Shown in pieces: positions 15,250-22,775 of a DNA stretch of 24,162 nt. The DNA lies in the NCBI GenBank assembly GCA_028875335.1, contig JAPPEF010000364.1:1-24162 (forward strand), given 5' to 3'. The notes under the pieces were generated by a model that was given only the letters and a program-made list of their open reading frames with translations, did not search any database and was not told the DNA's origin. Position 1 is the first letter of the stretch. Each line of letters begins with the position of its first letter. The translations under genes and the position numbers were made by a program. The DNA comes from Gemmatimonadota bacterium. GTDB lineage: Bacteria; Latescibacterota; UBA2968; UBA8231.

Positions 15250-17322
15250 ATGGGGCGCATTATAGCGATTTTCCTCAGTTGCGTATTGCTGAGTGCCAGC
15301 AGTCTGCTAGCCAGCAATGTCGAAGACACTTATCAGGCGGCCCTCACGCAGGAGAAGGGCGAGGGCAATTTGGAGGAGGCCATTCGCCTCTATAAGCAAG
15401 TGATTGAGGCACACGAAAAGGGCGAGGGAGACGAGGGGCTAGCGGCCCGGGCGCAACTACGCATCGGGGTGTGCCAAGAGAAGCTGGGGCTGGCACAGGC
15501 GCGCCAGACTTACGAAGCCGTCCGCGAAAAGTATTCCGATCAGCCACAGGTGGAAGTGGAAGCGGAACAACGCCTAGAATCGGCTCACCAGCGCGAGGAG
15601 ATGATTGAGGAACCGTCCCACCGCACTGCCTCTGAATCCTATATCCACCAACAGTTGCAGCAGATAATGGAGCGGGCTAAGCGGCAGACGGAACTGACCG
15701 AGCGGCAGATGAAGGCCATTCACCGGCAGCTAACTAAATGGAGGTTGGAGCGGGCCAAGCGGGACACCGGTGCCGACTCGGCATTTAGCGACGAGCAGGT
15801 GCGCCGACAGTTGGAGGCTGCCCAACGGCAGATGGAGCAGCAGATGAAACAGGCCGAGCGGCAGATGGAACAGGCCGGGCGGCAGATGGAACAGCAGGTG
15901 GAACAGGCTTGGCGGCAAATGGAGGCTCTCCAGCCGCAACTAGAGCGGCAGATGGAGCAGATGGCGCGACAGTTGGAAACCATCCAGCGGCAAGGCTTCC
16001 GCTCCGAGCGGATGCACGGGATACAGGATTACGTGGAGAGTATCAAGTCCTCCCTAGGCGTCGGTGTCGATTCGGTATTCATCGACGAGCAGGTGCGCCG
16101 ACAGTTAAAAGCTCTCCAGCAGCAGATGGAACAGGCCAAGCGGCAGATGAAACAGACCAATCAGCAAATTAAGTGGCAGAGTCAGTCAAGCCACGATCTC
16201 CCCTTCCACGATAATATTCTTTTATCTTGGAAATTTTTAGGGACGGAGCGAAAGACGGATATCAAAAAGTTCCTCCGTCGTGCCACCGACATAGACCCAG
16301 TGGCCAAGGTGCCCACAAAGTGGGAATTCCACCTCGACGCAGACCGGAAACCCATGGAGCGTCCGTCGCGGTTCCACGAGTACGCCCCCGCGAACTTCGA
16401 CGATGCGGAATGGGCCGATATAGAGATCGGACGACCTTGGTCAGAACAGGGCTATACTGACTACGAGGGAGGAGCTTGGTACCGTACCAAGCTCACGATA
16501 GCGGCCGATCGCGTACGTCCAGTACAAATGTATATTGAAGGGAAGTATCAGTCTATCGAAGTGTACGTCAATGGCCGCACAATCGCCTTCCATGGTAGCG
16601 ATAACATCATGGAACGGCCGCTCATCCTCGATATTGGCCCCATAGCCGTGCGCGATGGCGAGAATACGGTGGCCCTGTACGTGTACGGCGGGACGAACAG
16701 AGCGGGCATCGATAGGATCAATGTGTATCAGCCTATCTTCGATTGGGCCTCACCCAGCTTGAAGAAGGGAGCGGATCAGCAGTACTCCTCCTATGCCAAC
16801 TCGCCTGTGGTGGTACCCTACTCCCATAAAAAGGTAGCCAAGGTGCCTACGCAGTGGAAATTTCGCCTCGATGAGCGCCTCGATGAACGCAGGCTGAATC
16901 CTCTACTGGACCGCGAGTACGCCGCCCCGGGCTTCGACGATTCGGAATGGGCCAATGTCAGCATTGGACAGGCTTGGGAGGCCCAAGGCTATGCCGGTTA
17001 CAACGGGGGGGCTTGGTACCGGACCCAAATTAAGGTGGATGCAAAAGAAGGCCAGCCGGTACATCTAGCCTTCGGCGGAGTAGATCAGCACGCCACTGTG
17101 TACGTCAATGGCCACTGGGTCGGCGAACACAATAAGTGGAGTCGGCCATTCATTCTCGATATCAGCGACCAAGTCATCCGCGATGGCAACAATACAGTCG
17201 CGCTATACGTGTTCGACGGGGAGGGCATGGGCGGCATCTACGGCACCTTACAAGTGATCCAGCCGACCAAGGAAGAAAACCTCGACCGCTACTTGGCCAA
17301 CCGCAGCAGCACCACTTGGTAA
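15250..17322 (+). CDS. Exported coiled-coil protein with two tandem galactose-binding-like domains
   Basis: A 690-residue protein with a signal peptide (IIAIFLSCVLLSASSLLAS). Residues about 25-105 are TPR-like (EEAIRLYKQVIEAHEKG, RAQLRIGVCQEKLG, ARQTYEAVREKYSD). Residues about 125-315 form a long Gln/Arg/Glu-rich coiled coil in which RQMEQ recurs mainly every 11 and once every 7 residues; the block DEQVRRQL is itself duplicated near 178 and 279. Two homologous beta-sandwich domains of about 150 residues follow (from about 351 and 529). Both have VAKVPT-x-W-x-F, the F-D-D-[AS]-E-W-A motif, GGAWYRT, VYVNG and DG-[EN]-NTVALYV, resembling the sugar-binding domain of family-2 glycosidases, without a catalytic domain. 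It follows the two-component genes with a Pho-box-like repeat between. Inference: periplasmic or surface scaffold that binds glycan. Confidence 0.85.
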   Translation: MGRIIAIFLSCVLLSASSLLASNVEDTYQAALTQEKGEGNLEEAIRLYKQVIEAHEKGEGDEGLAARAQLRIGVCQEKLGLAQARQTYEAVREKYSDQPQVEVEAEQRLESAHQREEMIEEPSHRTASESYIHQQLQQIMERAKRQTELTERQMKAIHRQLTKWRLERAKRDTGADSAFSDEQVRRQLEAAQRQMEQQMKQAERQMEQAGRQMEQQVEQAWRQMEALQPQLERQMEQMARQLETIQRQGFRSERMHGIQDYVESIKSSLGVGVDSVFIDEQVRRQLKALQQQMEQAKRQMKQTNQQIKWQSQSSHDLPFHDNILLSWKFLGTERKTDIKKFLRRATDIDPVAKVPTKWEFHLDADRKPMERPSRFHEYAPANFDDAEWADIEIGRPWSEQGYTDYEGGAWYRTKLTIAADRVRPVQMYIEGKYQSIEVYVNGRTIAFHGSDNIMERPLILDIGPIAVRDGENTVALYVYGGTNRAGIDRINVYQPIFDWASPSLKKGADQQYSSYANSPVVVPYSHKKVAKVPTQWKFRLDERLDERRLNPLLDREYAAPGFDDSEWANVSIGQAWEAQGYAGYNGGAWYRTQIKVDAKEGQPVHLAFGGVDQHATVYVNGHWVGEHNKWSRPFILDISDQVIRDGNNTVALYVFDGEGMGGIYGTLQVIQPTKEENLDRYLANRSSTTW

Positions 17323-17327
17323 ACTTT

Positions 17328-17917
17328 TTGCTCGCCATCGGCATTCTGTTGGCCCCTTGGCAAAAGGGCTTCGGCGATGAGTTGCGCTTTGCAACAGCGG
17401 CTCAGTAGTGCCAGTGGGAGTTGCCCTTGGGGGCGGTGGAACTGACGCAGGAAGGGAGCATTCGGCCGGTGGCGGTGCGCCGGAACAGTTCCTAGAGGAC
17501 AGTCGTCTGGCCGAGCCCGTGCGCCAGCGGGCCGAACCTGGGGAGGCTGCGGAGTCGGTGGAGAGCAGCACCAATGTGGTGCGCTTGCCGCTGGGTCGAT
17601 CCTTGTGGGCTAATGCGTCCATTGCCCCCAGCGTATTGACGCCCAACGGCGACGGGGTCAACGACGAGTTGGTCACCGCACTGGATCTGGTCAATGTTTT
17701 GACAGCGCGGCCCGTGCAACTGGAGATTTTCGATTTGGCAGGACGGCGCGTAGCCGGGGTAGAGTTGATGGGCACGGCTGGACCGCTGCGGTTGACGTAG
17801 GATGGACGCACCGGGATGGGAGAGCAAGTGCCGCCGGGCAATTATGTAGCGCGGTTGAAGGTCGAAGGGGATGGGAGCACCGAGCTGGCTGTCGAGTTGG
17901 TCTCAATAGTTTACTGA
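17328..17917 (+). pseudogene. Decayed, internally deleted paralogue of the 1045-residue exported protein
   Basis: The left part (frame of 17328) reads LLAIGILLAPWQKGFGDELRF, a signal-peptide-like stretch, then a TAG stop (17406), then QWELPLGAVELTQEGSIRPV and a second TAG (17493). The QW-x-[IL]-P ... GS-[IV]-R pattern matches residues about 44-61 of the 1045-residue protein. The right part, in another frame, carries the C-terminal sorting domain (IAPSVLTPNGDGVND, LEIFDLAGRRVAG). It is cut by TAG at 17798, where the intact homologue has Trp in WDGR, and then resumes DGRTGMGEQVPPGNYVARLKVE to TGA at 17915. About 900 residues of the middle are missing. No proper start codon or ribosome site is visible. 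It begins five bases after the coiled-coil gene ends. Confidence 0.8.
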
Positions 17918-17944
17918 TCTGATCACACTTAGAGGAGATAGACA

Positions 17945-18856
17945 ATGGACAAGGCGGCAGCAGCTTTAGCGCGCATGAAGGGACCAGTGGTCCCGCTCAA
18001 TTTGTGCTTTGACGAGACCGGCGCATTAGACCACCAAGCAGTGGCTGCGTACGTGGATTGGCTCAGCGAACAGGGAGCGCCCATTCTGATGTTGACCTAC
18101 GGCAGCAGCGAATTCGCCTGTCTAGACGACGAGGATATTTGGGCGGTGACCGAGACGGTGGGCCAAGCCTGCGCCGGCCGGGCCTTCTGCATCGGCGGTA
18201 CGGGTTTTTGGAAGGCGGCAAAGACACGGGATTATCTGGCCCATGCCCAAGCTGTAGGGATGGACGCGGTCAAAGTCCAAGTCCATCCCTATTTGGGCAA
18301 TACCACGCCGGTCCTAATCAATTACTTCGACGCCTTGGAAGGAGCCGCCGACATCCCCCTGCTGCTGTGGGCCGGTGGCCACCCTCCCTTCCCCTTGGAA
18401 GCTGCCGTGGAACTAGCCCAGCGCCCCCACATCATTGGCATGAAGAACGACGGCGACCAATTCTACACGTATTACGACCTAATCCGCCAGACGCGAGATT
18501 TCGGTTTCGGCGTGATCAGCGGCGGGCAGATGCGCAATTTCGCCTTTGGCTATCCGCTCGGCTCCCCCGCCTATTTGTGCACAGTCGCACCCTTCCGACC
18601 CGACATTGCCAATGCCTTCTACAACGCGCTGGTCAACGGCGATGCGGCCGGAGCTTGGGATTTGGTGTACCGCTATGAAGAGCCGTGGTTGCAGTGGGCC
18701 ATCAAACACAACTGGCTGGCTTCCATAAAAGCGGCCATCCAATTGAAGGGCCTCTACCCCAACCACCGCTTAGGGCCGCCCCATCCAGCACCAGAGCCGG
18801 GGCTCGTCGAAGGGGTCAAAGCTCTGTTTGACGAGATATACGAAAGGGAATTTTAA
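17945..18856 (+). CDS. Dihydrodipicolinate synthase (DapA/NanA)-family lyase or dehydratase
   Basis: A 303-residue TIM-barrel protein of the DapA superfamily, which contains aldolases and dehydratases using a Schiff-base lysine. The lysine is Lys167 in HIIGMKNDGDQ. The motif after the second strand is LTYGSSEF instead of the GTTGE of true DapA. The conserved Tyr of the Y-N-x-P segment is absent: the matching strand reads LLLWAGGHPPFP. It is therefore not a lysine-biosynthesis enzyme, and the activity may differ from classic aldolases. Keto-deoxy sugar-acid aldolases belong to this superfamily and would fit with uxuA, but that gene is 13 kb away. AGGAG lies seven bases before the ATG. The gene stands alone, facing the Uma2 gene across a short hairpin. 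Confidence 0.85.
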   Translation: MDKAAAALARMKGPVVPLNLCFDETGALDHQAVAAYVDWLSEQGAPILMLTYGSSEFACLDDEDIWAVTETVGQACAGRAFCIGGTGFWKAAKTRDYLAHAQAVGMDAVKVQVHPYLGNTTPVLINYFDALEGAADIPLLLWAGGHPPFPLEAAVELAQRPHIIGMKNDGDQFYTYYDLIRQTRDFGFGVISGGQMRNFAFGYPLGSPAYLCTVAPFRPDIANAFYNALVNGDAAGAWDLVYRYEEPWLQWAIKHNWLASIKAAIQLKGLYPNHRLGPPHPAPEPGLVEGVKALFDEIYEREF

Positions 18857-18866
18857 TGAGACCGTA

Positions 18867-18906
18867 GTCAGTCTCCCCAGCCCTAGGACGCGGTGCGGGG
18901 ACTGAC
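18867..18906. terminator. Possible bidirectional hairpin between convergent genes
   Basis: GTCAGT plus CCCC (18867-18872, 18875-18878) can pair with GGGGACTGAC (18897-18906), leaving a two-base bulge and an 18-base loop. It sits between the convergent DapA-like and Uma2 genes. There is no strong T-run, so intrinsic termination is only a suggestion. Confidence 0.3.
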
Positions 18907-18915
18907 CACTGACCA

Positions 18916-19530
18916 CTAACTCTCCGGGGCGTCTAACACCGCACCTACATCCACACTAAGGCCATCGAGCAGCCGCGACGTGGCTGTATCGCCGCGGGCA
19001 AACACTCCGTGCTCAACATACGTCTCGCTTTCGAGTGCGAGCACCCGGATCGTCGCGTTGCGGGGATCGGCAATCCAGTATTCCGGAATGCCGGCTTCCG
19101 CGTAGTCGGTGCGCTTGGCGACCAAATCCCGCTGCGGACAGTCCGCGCTGACCACCTCGACGACTAGATCCGCGCCCAGCCAGAAGCGATCTTGGCGGCG
19201 AGAGTCCGAGCTGTCGCGCAGCAGCAGCAGGTCCGGCTCGCGGAATTTGCCTTCGCGGATGCGCAGCCGCAGGGACGCGAACCTCACGACACCCCGCGGC
19301 CGGATATAGTCGCAGAACAAGTCATAAAAGAATGAGAGGATAGCTTGATGGGTGTCGGTCGGCATGGGCAACTCTTCGATGTGGCCATCGGTGAATTCGA
19401 TCAGGCGATTGGTGTGGTCTGTCAGCCACAGGTATTCCTCGTCGCTCCAGCAGCCCTGACGCGGCAGAAGGTCACACAGCAGCGCGTCGAGCGCATCCTG
19501 AGAAGTCGCCGCCATCGTGATCTCGGTCAT
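18916..19530 (-). CDS. Uma2-family putative restriction-endonuclease-fold protein
   Basis: A 204-residue member of the Uma2 (DUF820) family, with a PD-(D/E)xK nuclease-like fold. Motifs in order are WLTDHTNRLIEFTDGHIEELPMPT, which contains the early Glu and the LPMP typical of the family, then FREPDLLLLRD, DLVVEVVSADCPQRDL, and KRTDYAEAGIPEYWIADP. The Asp, Glu-x-Val and Lys positions of the active site are intact. The ATG at 19530 has AGGGA upstream; ATG codon 6 is an alternative. These genes are abundant and often multicopy in uncultured bacteria and cyanobacteria, and their biological role is poorly known. No partner gene is adjacent; downstream is the convergent DapA-like gene, and upstream (to its right) is a decayed methyltransferase copy. 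Confidence 0.9.
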   Translation of the reverse strand: MTEITMAATSQDALDALLCDLLPRQGCWSDEEYLWLTDHTNRLIEFTDGHIEELPMPTDTHQAILSFFYDLFCDYIRPRGVVRFASLRLRIREGKFREPDLLLLRDSSDSRRQDRFWLGADLVVEVVSADCPQRDLVAKRTDYAEAGIPEYWIADPRNATIRVLALESETYVEHGVFARGDTATSRLLDGLSVDVGAVLDAPES

Positions 19531-19668
19531 AATGGTCGTCCCTTGGTCAATCAGCTACAAAGAAAAAGCGTTTCTCGGGCAACTCCAGTATTCAAGAGTA
19601 CATGTCGTTGATTCCGTCAAATTTACCGTAAAAATGACGAAAGCACCGGCACTCGTCAAACGCTCCGG

Positions 19669-19842
19669 TGCTCACGACAGCTTAACGGCAATGAGGTGCG
19701 ACTTTTCCAGTGGCAGGATATAGGTCAGCCAATCGGCAGTCTCGTCTATACGGCTTCTAAAGCCAGCTCACTCCGAATTCTGGTCCCCAGCTTGGCGCAA
19801 ACTGGCTTGGGCCACCGTTTTTTTCGGCTTTAGGATCAGCTT
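19669..19842 (-). pseudogene. Decayed, internally deleted copy of the neighbouring methyltransferase
   Basis: 19669-19786 matches 20551-20668, the 3' end of the intact methyltransferase, with about 11 mismatches in 118 bases by hand alignment. From about 19788 the match jumps to the region near 20861-20900 (AGCTTGGCGCAAA, then GCC and a run of T), so about 190 bases of the middle are deleted. The reading frame has a TGA stop (19768-19770, complement) where the intact gene has Trp in the NPDW segment. There is no start codon. The fragment ends at the 3' end of the toxin gene. The rest of 19531-19845 holds nothing else I can identify. Confidence 0.8.
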
Positions 19843-19845
19843 CAA

Positions 19846-20115
19846 TTACAGACGCTTGAGTAACTGGTCATAGTCCGCGTGCGATCCTATCCAAAACCAA
19901 AAAATATGCTCTCCTTCTTGCAAACCCAACGCCCGATGGCCCATCCCAATGCGAACAGCAAAGATGGGCTGACGCGGGCTGACTTGTTTGAATTGGAGAC
20001 TGGCGTGATAGGGATCGGAACGCCAAAGTCTATAAGCTTGAGTAGCTTGCCGTTGGGCTTGGGGAGAAAGTCGGCTGAGATGGCGTCGAAAGGCTCTCGT
20101 AATACTGGACGTCAT
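19846..20115 (-). CDS. RelE/ParE-type toxin of a type II toxin-antitoxin pair
   Basis: An 89-residue basic protein with the compact RelE/ParE-fold pattern: an N-terminal helix pair (AFRRHLSRLSPQAQRQATQAYRLW), then SLQFKQVSPRQPIFAVRIGMGHRALG, and the C-terminal strand HIFWFWIGSHADYDQLL. The V-R-I-x-x-x-x-R-A-L-G and W-I-G-S-H motifs are typical of this toxin group, whose members act as mRNA interferases or gyrase inhibitors; which applies here cannot be read from sequence. The ATG at 20115 overlaps the antitoxin stop codon by one base (TAATG), the usual coupling of such pairs. Its 3' end abuts the decayed methyltransferase fragment. Confidence 0.85.
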   Translation of the reverse strand: MTSSITRAFRRHLSRLSPQAQRQATQAYRLWRSDPYHASLQFKQVSPRQPIFAVRIGMGHRALGLQEGEHIFWFWIGSHADYDQLLKRL

Positions 20116-20351
20116 TACTGAGATGGATCAACTACAAAAACATCATCCAGTGGTGCCGTAGCACCCCCAGCAATTTCCCTTCTTGCGGATTCAGCCAAAC
20201 GATCCCACTGCTCATCCGTTGTGGCCTCAAAACGTTCTGTCCAAGCCTGCTCATCTTTTAAGTCCGTTAGAATCCGGGCGGCAATGGCATCCCGCTGGTC
20301 GGCTGGCAGTTTCTGTATCTCTGAGAATACCTGTTGAAGTAAATCAGCCAT
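20115..20351 (-). CDS. Type II antitoxin
   Basis: A 78-residue acidic protein. The N-terminal half (LLQQVFSEIQKLPADQRDAIAARILTDL) is a helical dimerisation segment seen in small addiction-module antitoxins. The rest (EQAWTERFEATTDEQWDRLAESARREIAGG, then PLDDVF) is the flexible toxin-binding tail. AGGAGG lies about six bases before the ATG at 20351, so it should be translated better than the toxin. It precedes the toxin with a one-base overlap, the normal antitoxin-first order. Assigned from pattern, size and partner; the exact antitoxin family is uncertain. Confidence 0.8.
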   Translation of the reverse strand: MADLLQQVFSEIQKLPADQRDAIAARILTDLKDEQAWTERFEATTDEQWDRLAESARREIAGGATAPLDDVFVVDPSQ

Positions 20352-20363
20352 TTCTGTGCCTCC

Positions 20364-20525
20364 TTAAATATGAACGCGCTTCGGACGTAGTGCCTCGAAT
20401 CGCAACGATCCGCTCAGGACGCAATAGAATATATCCGATTTAGATGCGTAAATAAAGGCGGTCAGCACTTGGCCTCGCGGCAACAAGACAAGCCGGTAGC
20501 CAATCTGCGTGGCTTCATCGCTCAT
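20364..20525 (-). CDS. Small open reading frame, hypothetical
   Basis: A 53-residue frame (MSDEATQIGYRLVLLPRG, then AFIYASKSDIFYCVLSGS, ending PKRVHI) that starts 28 bases after the intact methyltransferase ends and stops 12 bases before the antitoxin ATG. AGGG lies about ten bases before the ATG, a weak site. Composition looks protein-like and the placement fits the minus-strand gene series, but I recognise no family. It could be a remnant of a larger gene. Confidence 0.3.
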   Translation of the reverse strand: MSDEATQIGYRLVLLPRGQVLTAFIYASKSDIFYCVLSGSLRFEALRPKRVHI

Positions 20526-20553
20526 CTGGTGCGTGCCCTGCTAGCTCCAGTGC

Positions 20554-21171
20554 TCACGACAGCTTAACGGCGATGAGGTGCGACTTTTCCAACGGCAGGA
20601 TGTAGGTCAGCCAATCGGCAGTCTCGTCTAAGCGGCTTCTAAAGGCAGCCCAATCTGGATTCTGGTCCCATTGTTCGACTTTGGACCAGCCATCGACAAA
20701 GAGAAAAACCCCTGACACCAGACGGCTTTCCAGCATGGCGAACATGGGCGCAAATGCGGGCAGACCAAAATCCACAAAGACAAAATCCACGCGCTCGGGG
20801 AGAGCTGCGATAAAGGCATCCCCTTCCCCAGTGTAGCATTCCACCAAATGATCTAAGCCAGCTTGGCGCAAATTGGCCCGCGCCGCCGCCGTTTTTTCAG
20901 GCACCCGATCCAGACTGAAGACGCGCCCCCCGGTGCGTTGAGCTGCCGCAGCTAAATGCAGAGTGGAATAGCCATGCGACGTGCCGAATTCGACCAAGGT
21001 CCGGGCCCGTTGGTGGATCGCGGTCAGACAGAGGTAATGGGCCACTTGGAGGCTGACGGCCCTGAGACGCAGCGGGTCCGTAGAGCCAGCTTGACGTTCC
21101 TGCTGGTCGCGTCGATGCAGACTGGCGACAAGGGCTTGTTGCGCCGGCGTGAAGAGATCTTCGATGTGCAT
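20554..21171 (-). CDS. Class I SAM-dependent O-methyltransferase-like protein
   Basis: A 205-residue Rossmann-fold methyltransferase of the Methyltransf_24 / O-methyltransferase type. Motif I is LVEFGTSHGYSTLHLA, where the more usual G-x-G-x-G is G-T-S-H-G as in many caffeoyl-CoA-type enzymes. The acidic end of strand 2 is VFSLDRVPE, and motif IV is VDFVFVDFGLP. The C-terminus (WLTYILPLEKSHLIAVKLS) supplies the last strands. The ATG at 21169-21171 directly follows the stop of the MlrC-type gene (TAA then ATG), so translation is coupled. A truncated, mutated duplicate lies at 19669-19842, on the far side of the toxin-antitoxin pair. Substrate unknown; coupling to a metallopeptidase hints at a shared substrate. 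Confidence 0.85.
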   Translation of the reverse strand: MHIEDLFTPAQQALVASLHRRDQQERQAGSTDPLRLRAVSLQVAHYLCLTAIHQRARTLVEFGTSHGYSTLHLAAAAQRTGGRVFSLDRVPEKTAAARANLRQAGLDHLVECYTGEGDAFIAALPERVDFVFVDFGLPAFAPMFAMLESRLVSGVFLFVDGWSKVEQWDQNPDWAAFRSRLDETADWLTYILPLEKSHLIAVKLS

Positions 21172-22647
21172 TTAGTCGGCCTCGGCAAAAGGTGGCACCA
21201 CCTCATCGTCCAGCGGAAAAATGGGACGCACACAGTGCTGGTAGGGCAAGGTCTTGAGGTTGGCGCTGGTGGACCCGGGCACATCGACAGCAACAATGCG
21301 GGCGGCGATGGCTTGGTAGTGGGTGCGGAAGCCGTTGGGCGATTTGCACACGACTAAGTCGTAGTCGCCCGGATCGTGCCCCTGGCTTTGGTACACCTTG
21401 CGCCCAACGATGGGGGCGGCTTCTTGGGTCACCAGCAGCGTGAGATTACCACTAGTCAAAATGGCGGTGCGGCTAGGCGGCACTACATACCCAAATTCGG
21501 TCGTAAAGGCCCCGTCGGATAGGCTTTTGACGTACAAAGGCAATTCCACCGGTGCAAAGCGCTCCGAGTCGAGGGTGCCGCCCAAGGGCCAAGTAAACTG
21601 CTCCCCTACTCCAGTCCGATAGGCAGCTTCCACCGCAGGAGCATCCACTATGGGAATGAGGGCGCGCTTGCTGTAATTGTATTGGAGCAGCCCCTTGAGA
21701 ATGGCGTTGCTGTCGCCGCTGGCACCCGAGGCCGTGGAATCCGCAGCATCGGAGAACACCGTAAGGCCCTCGGTCTCTTCGGCCAGACGCACGGCTTGTT
21801 CGAGCGAGGTGAGTTTGGGGATCCAGTGGGGGCGGTTTTCCCACATGAAGCGGGCCAATTCCAGCGCCAATTCCTCGGCTTGGGCTGGATCGTCGTCGGT
21901 GGTGACTATTGCATTGGACTGCAAATCGGGCACGTCGGTAAAGGGGTTGCCAATGATGACGCCTGCGGCCAAACCGCCTAGAGACGCCTCAATTTCTTGA
22001 CAGCGGCGAATGGCTTCGCCAAAGCGGCCGCTGGCGGTGATAAGTTCATCGCCGCGGGCCAATAATGGGATAGATACGCGAGCGGTGGTGGGCTTGACGT
22101 CTCCGTCCAACTGGCGCAACAACAGACGAGCCGCGCGCTGGCCAGTGTCGCGCATATCCGTGTGCGGATAGGTGTGGAGAAAGACCAAGGCGTCAGCTGC
22201 ATCGACCAGCCGTTGCGAGATAACCGCGTGCAGGTCCATGGCCGCGACAATGGGCACGTCCCCGACGATTTGCCGGATGCCGGACGCGACGCGCCCTTCG
22301 GGATCGATTTCGGTTTCGCCGGCCATGGCCCCGTGCAGCGATAGACAGACCGCATCAACTGGGGCGTGAGCTTCGACAGCGGCCAACAATTCGCCGATGA
22401 GACGCTCCATATCGGGATCAGCGACCAAACCGCCAGTGGTATTGCACCAAGCCCCGTACGTGGGAACCAGTTCGATGTCGGGACGAGCCTCGAGAATGTC
22501 GATATTGCCCGCCAGCGTGGAATTGGAAGAGCGGGCAGCTTCTAGCAGGTCTGGCCCCCGGTGGATCGTGAAGTCGTCGTAATAGGTAAGCTGGGGGTTA
22601 AAGCTGCCGACTTCGTGGTTGAATTTGGCCAGAAGAACGCGTTTCAT
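21172..22647 (-). CDS. M81-family metallopeptidase (MlrC-like)
   Basis: A 491-residue protein matching the MlrC family, named after the enzyme that hydrolyses linear microcystin products; most family members act on unknown peptides or amides. The N-terminal domain has FNHEVGSF (His11, Glu12), LSLHGAMAGE (about 103-112), AMDLHA (Asp138, His140) and HTYPHTDMRDTG (His162), which hold the zinc ligands. The C-terminal domain includes ASGASGDSNAILKGLL and a late VVCKSPNGFRTHY. Length is normal for the family. AAGG lies upstream of the ATG. It starts the minus-strand pair with the methyltransferase and is divergent from the Ldh_2 gene across a 128-base gap (22648-22775), in which I see no confident promoter. 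Confidence 0.92.
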   Translation of the reverse strand: MKRVLLAKFNHEVGSFNPQLTYYDDFTIHRGPDLLEAARSSNSTLAGNIDILEARPDIELVPTYGAWCNTTGGLVADPDMERLIGELLAAVEAHAPVDAVCLSLHGAMAGETEIDPEGRVASGIRQIVGDVPIVAAMDLHAVISQRLVDAADALVFLHTYPHTDMRDTGQRAARLLLRQLDGDVKPTTARVSIPLLARGDELITASGRFGEAIRRCQEIEASLGGLAAGVIIGNPFTDVPDLQSNAIVTTDDDPAQAEELALELARFMWENRPHWIPKLTSLEQAVRLAEETEGLTVFSDAADSTASGASGDSNAILKGLLQYNYSKRALIPIVDAPAVEAAYRTGVGEQFTWPLGGTLDSERFAPVELPLYVKSLSDGAFTTEFGYVVPPSRTAILTSGNLTLLVTQEAAPIVGRKVYQSQGHDPGDYDLVVCKSPNGFRTHYQAIAARIVAVDVPGSTSANLKTLPYQHCVRPIFPLDDEVVPPFAEAD

Positions 22648-22775
22648 AAGGAACCTTCCGCGGAGACGATTGGGATGGGTTGCAAGGACGCAAAGCTGGA
22701 GTGAAACTTAGTGAGACGAAGAGTTCGCGCCAAAATGAAAATGTATGAATACTACATTGCGAGAGGAGTATACTT

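Noticed and set aside
15720..15983. Cys/Ser-rich small protein on the minus strand
   Set aside because: It is the antisense reading of the repetitive RQMEQ coiled-coil region; the apparent repeats come from that.
15250..17322. Glycoside hydrolase family 2 enzyme
   Set aside because: Only the binding-type sandwich domains are present; there is no TIM barrel or catalytic Glu pair.
17408..17800. 130-codon frame as an intact gene
   Set aside because: It begins in an out-of-frame region, ends in the middle of a sorting domain, and the domain resumes after the TAG; it is part of a pseudogene.
17945..18856. Lysine-biosynthesis enzyme DapA
   Set aside because: GTTGE and the conserved Tyr are missing and no lysine-pathway gene is nearby.
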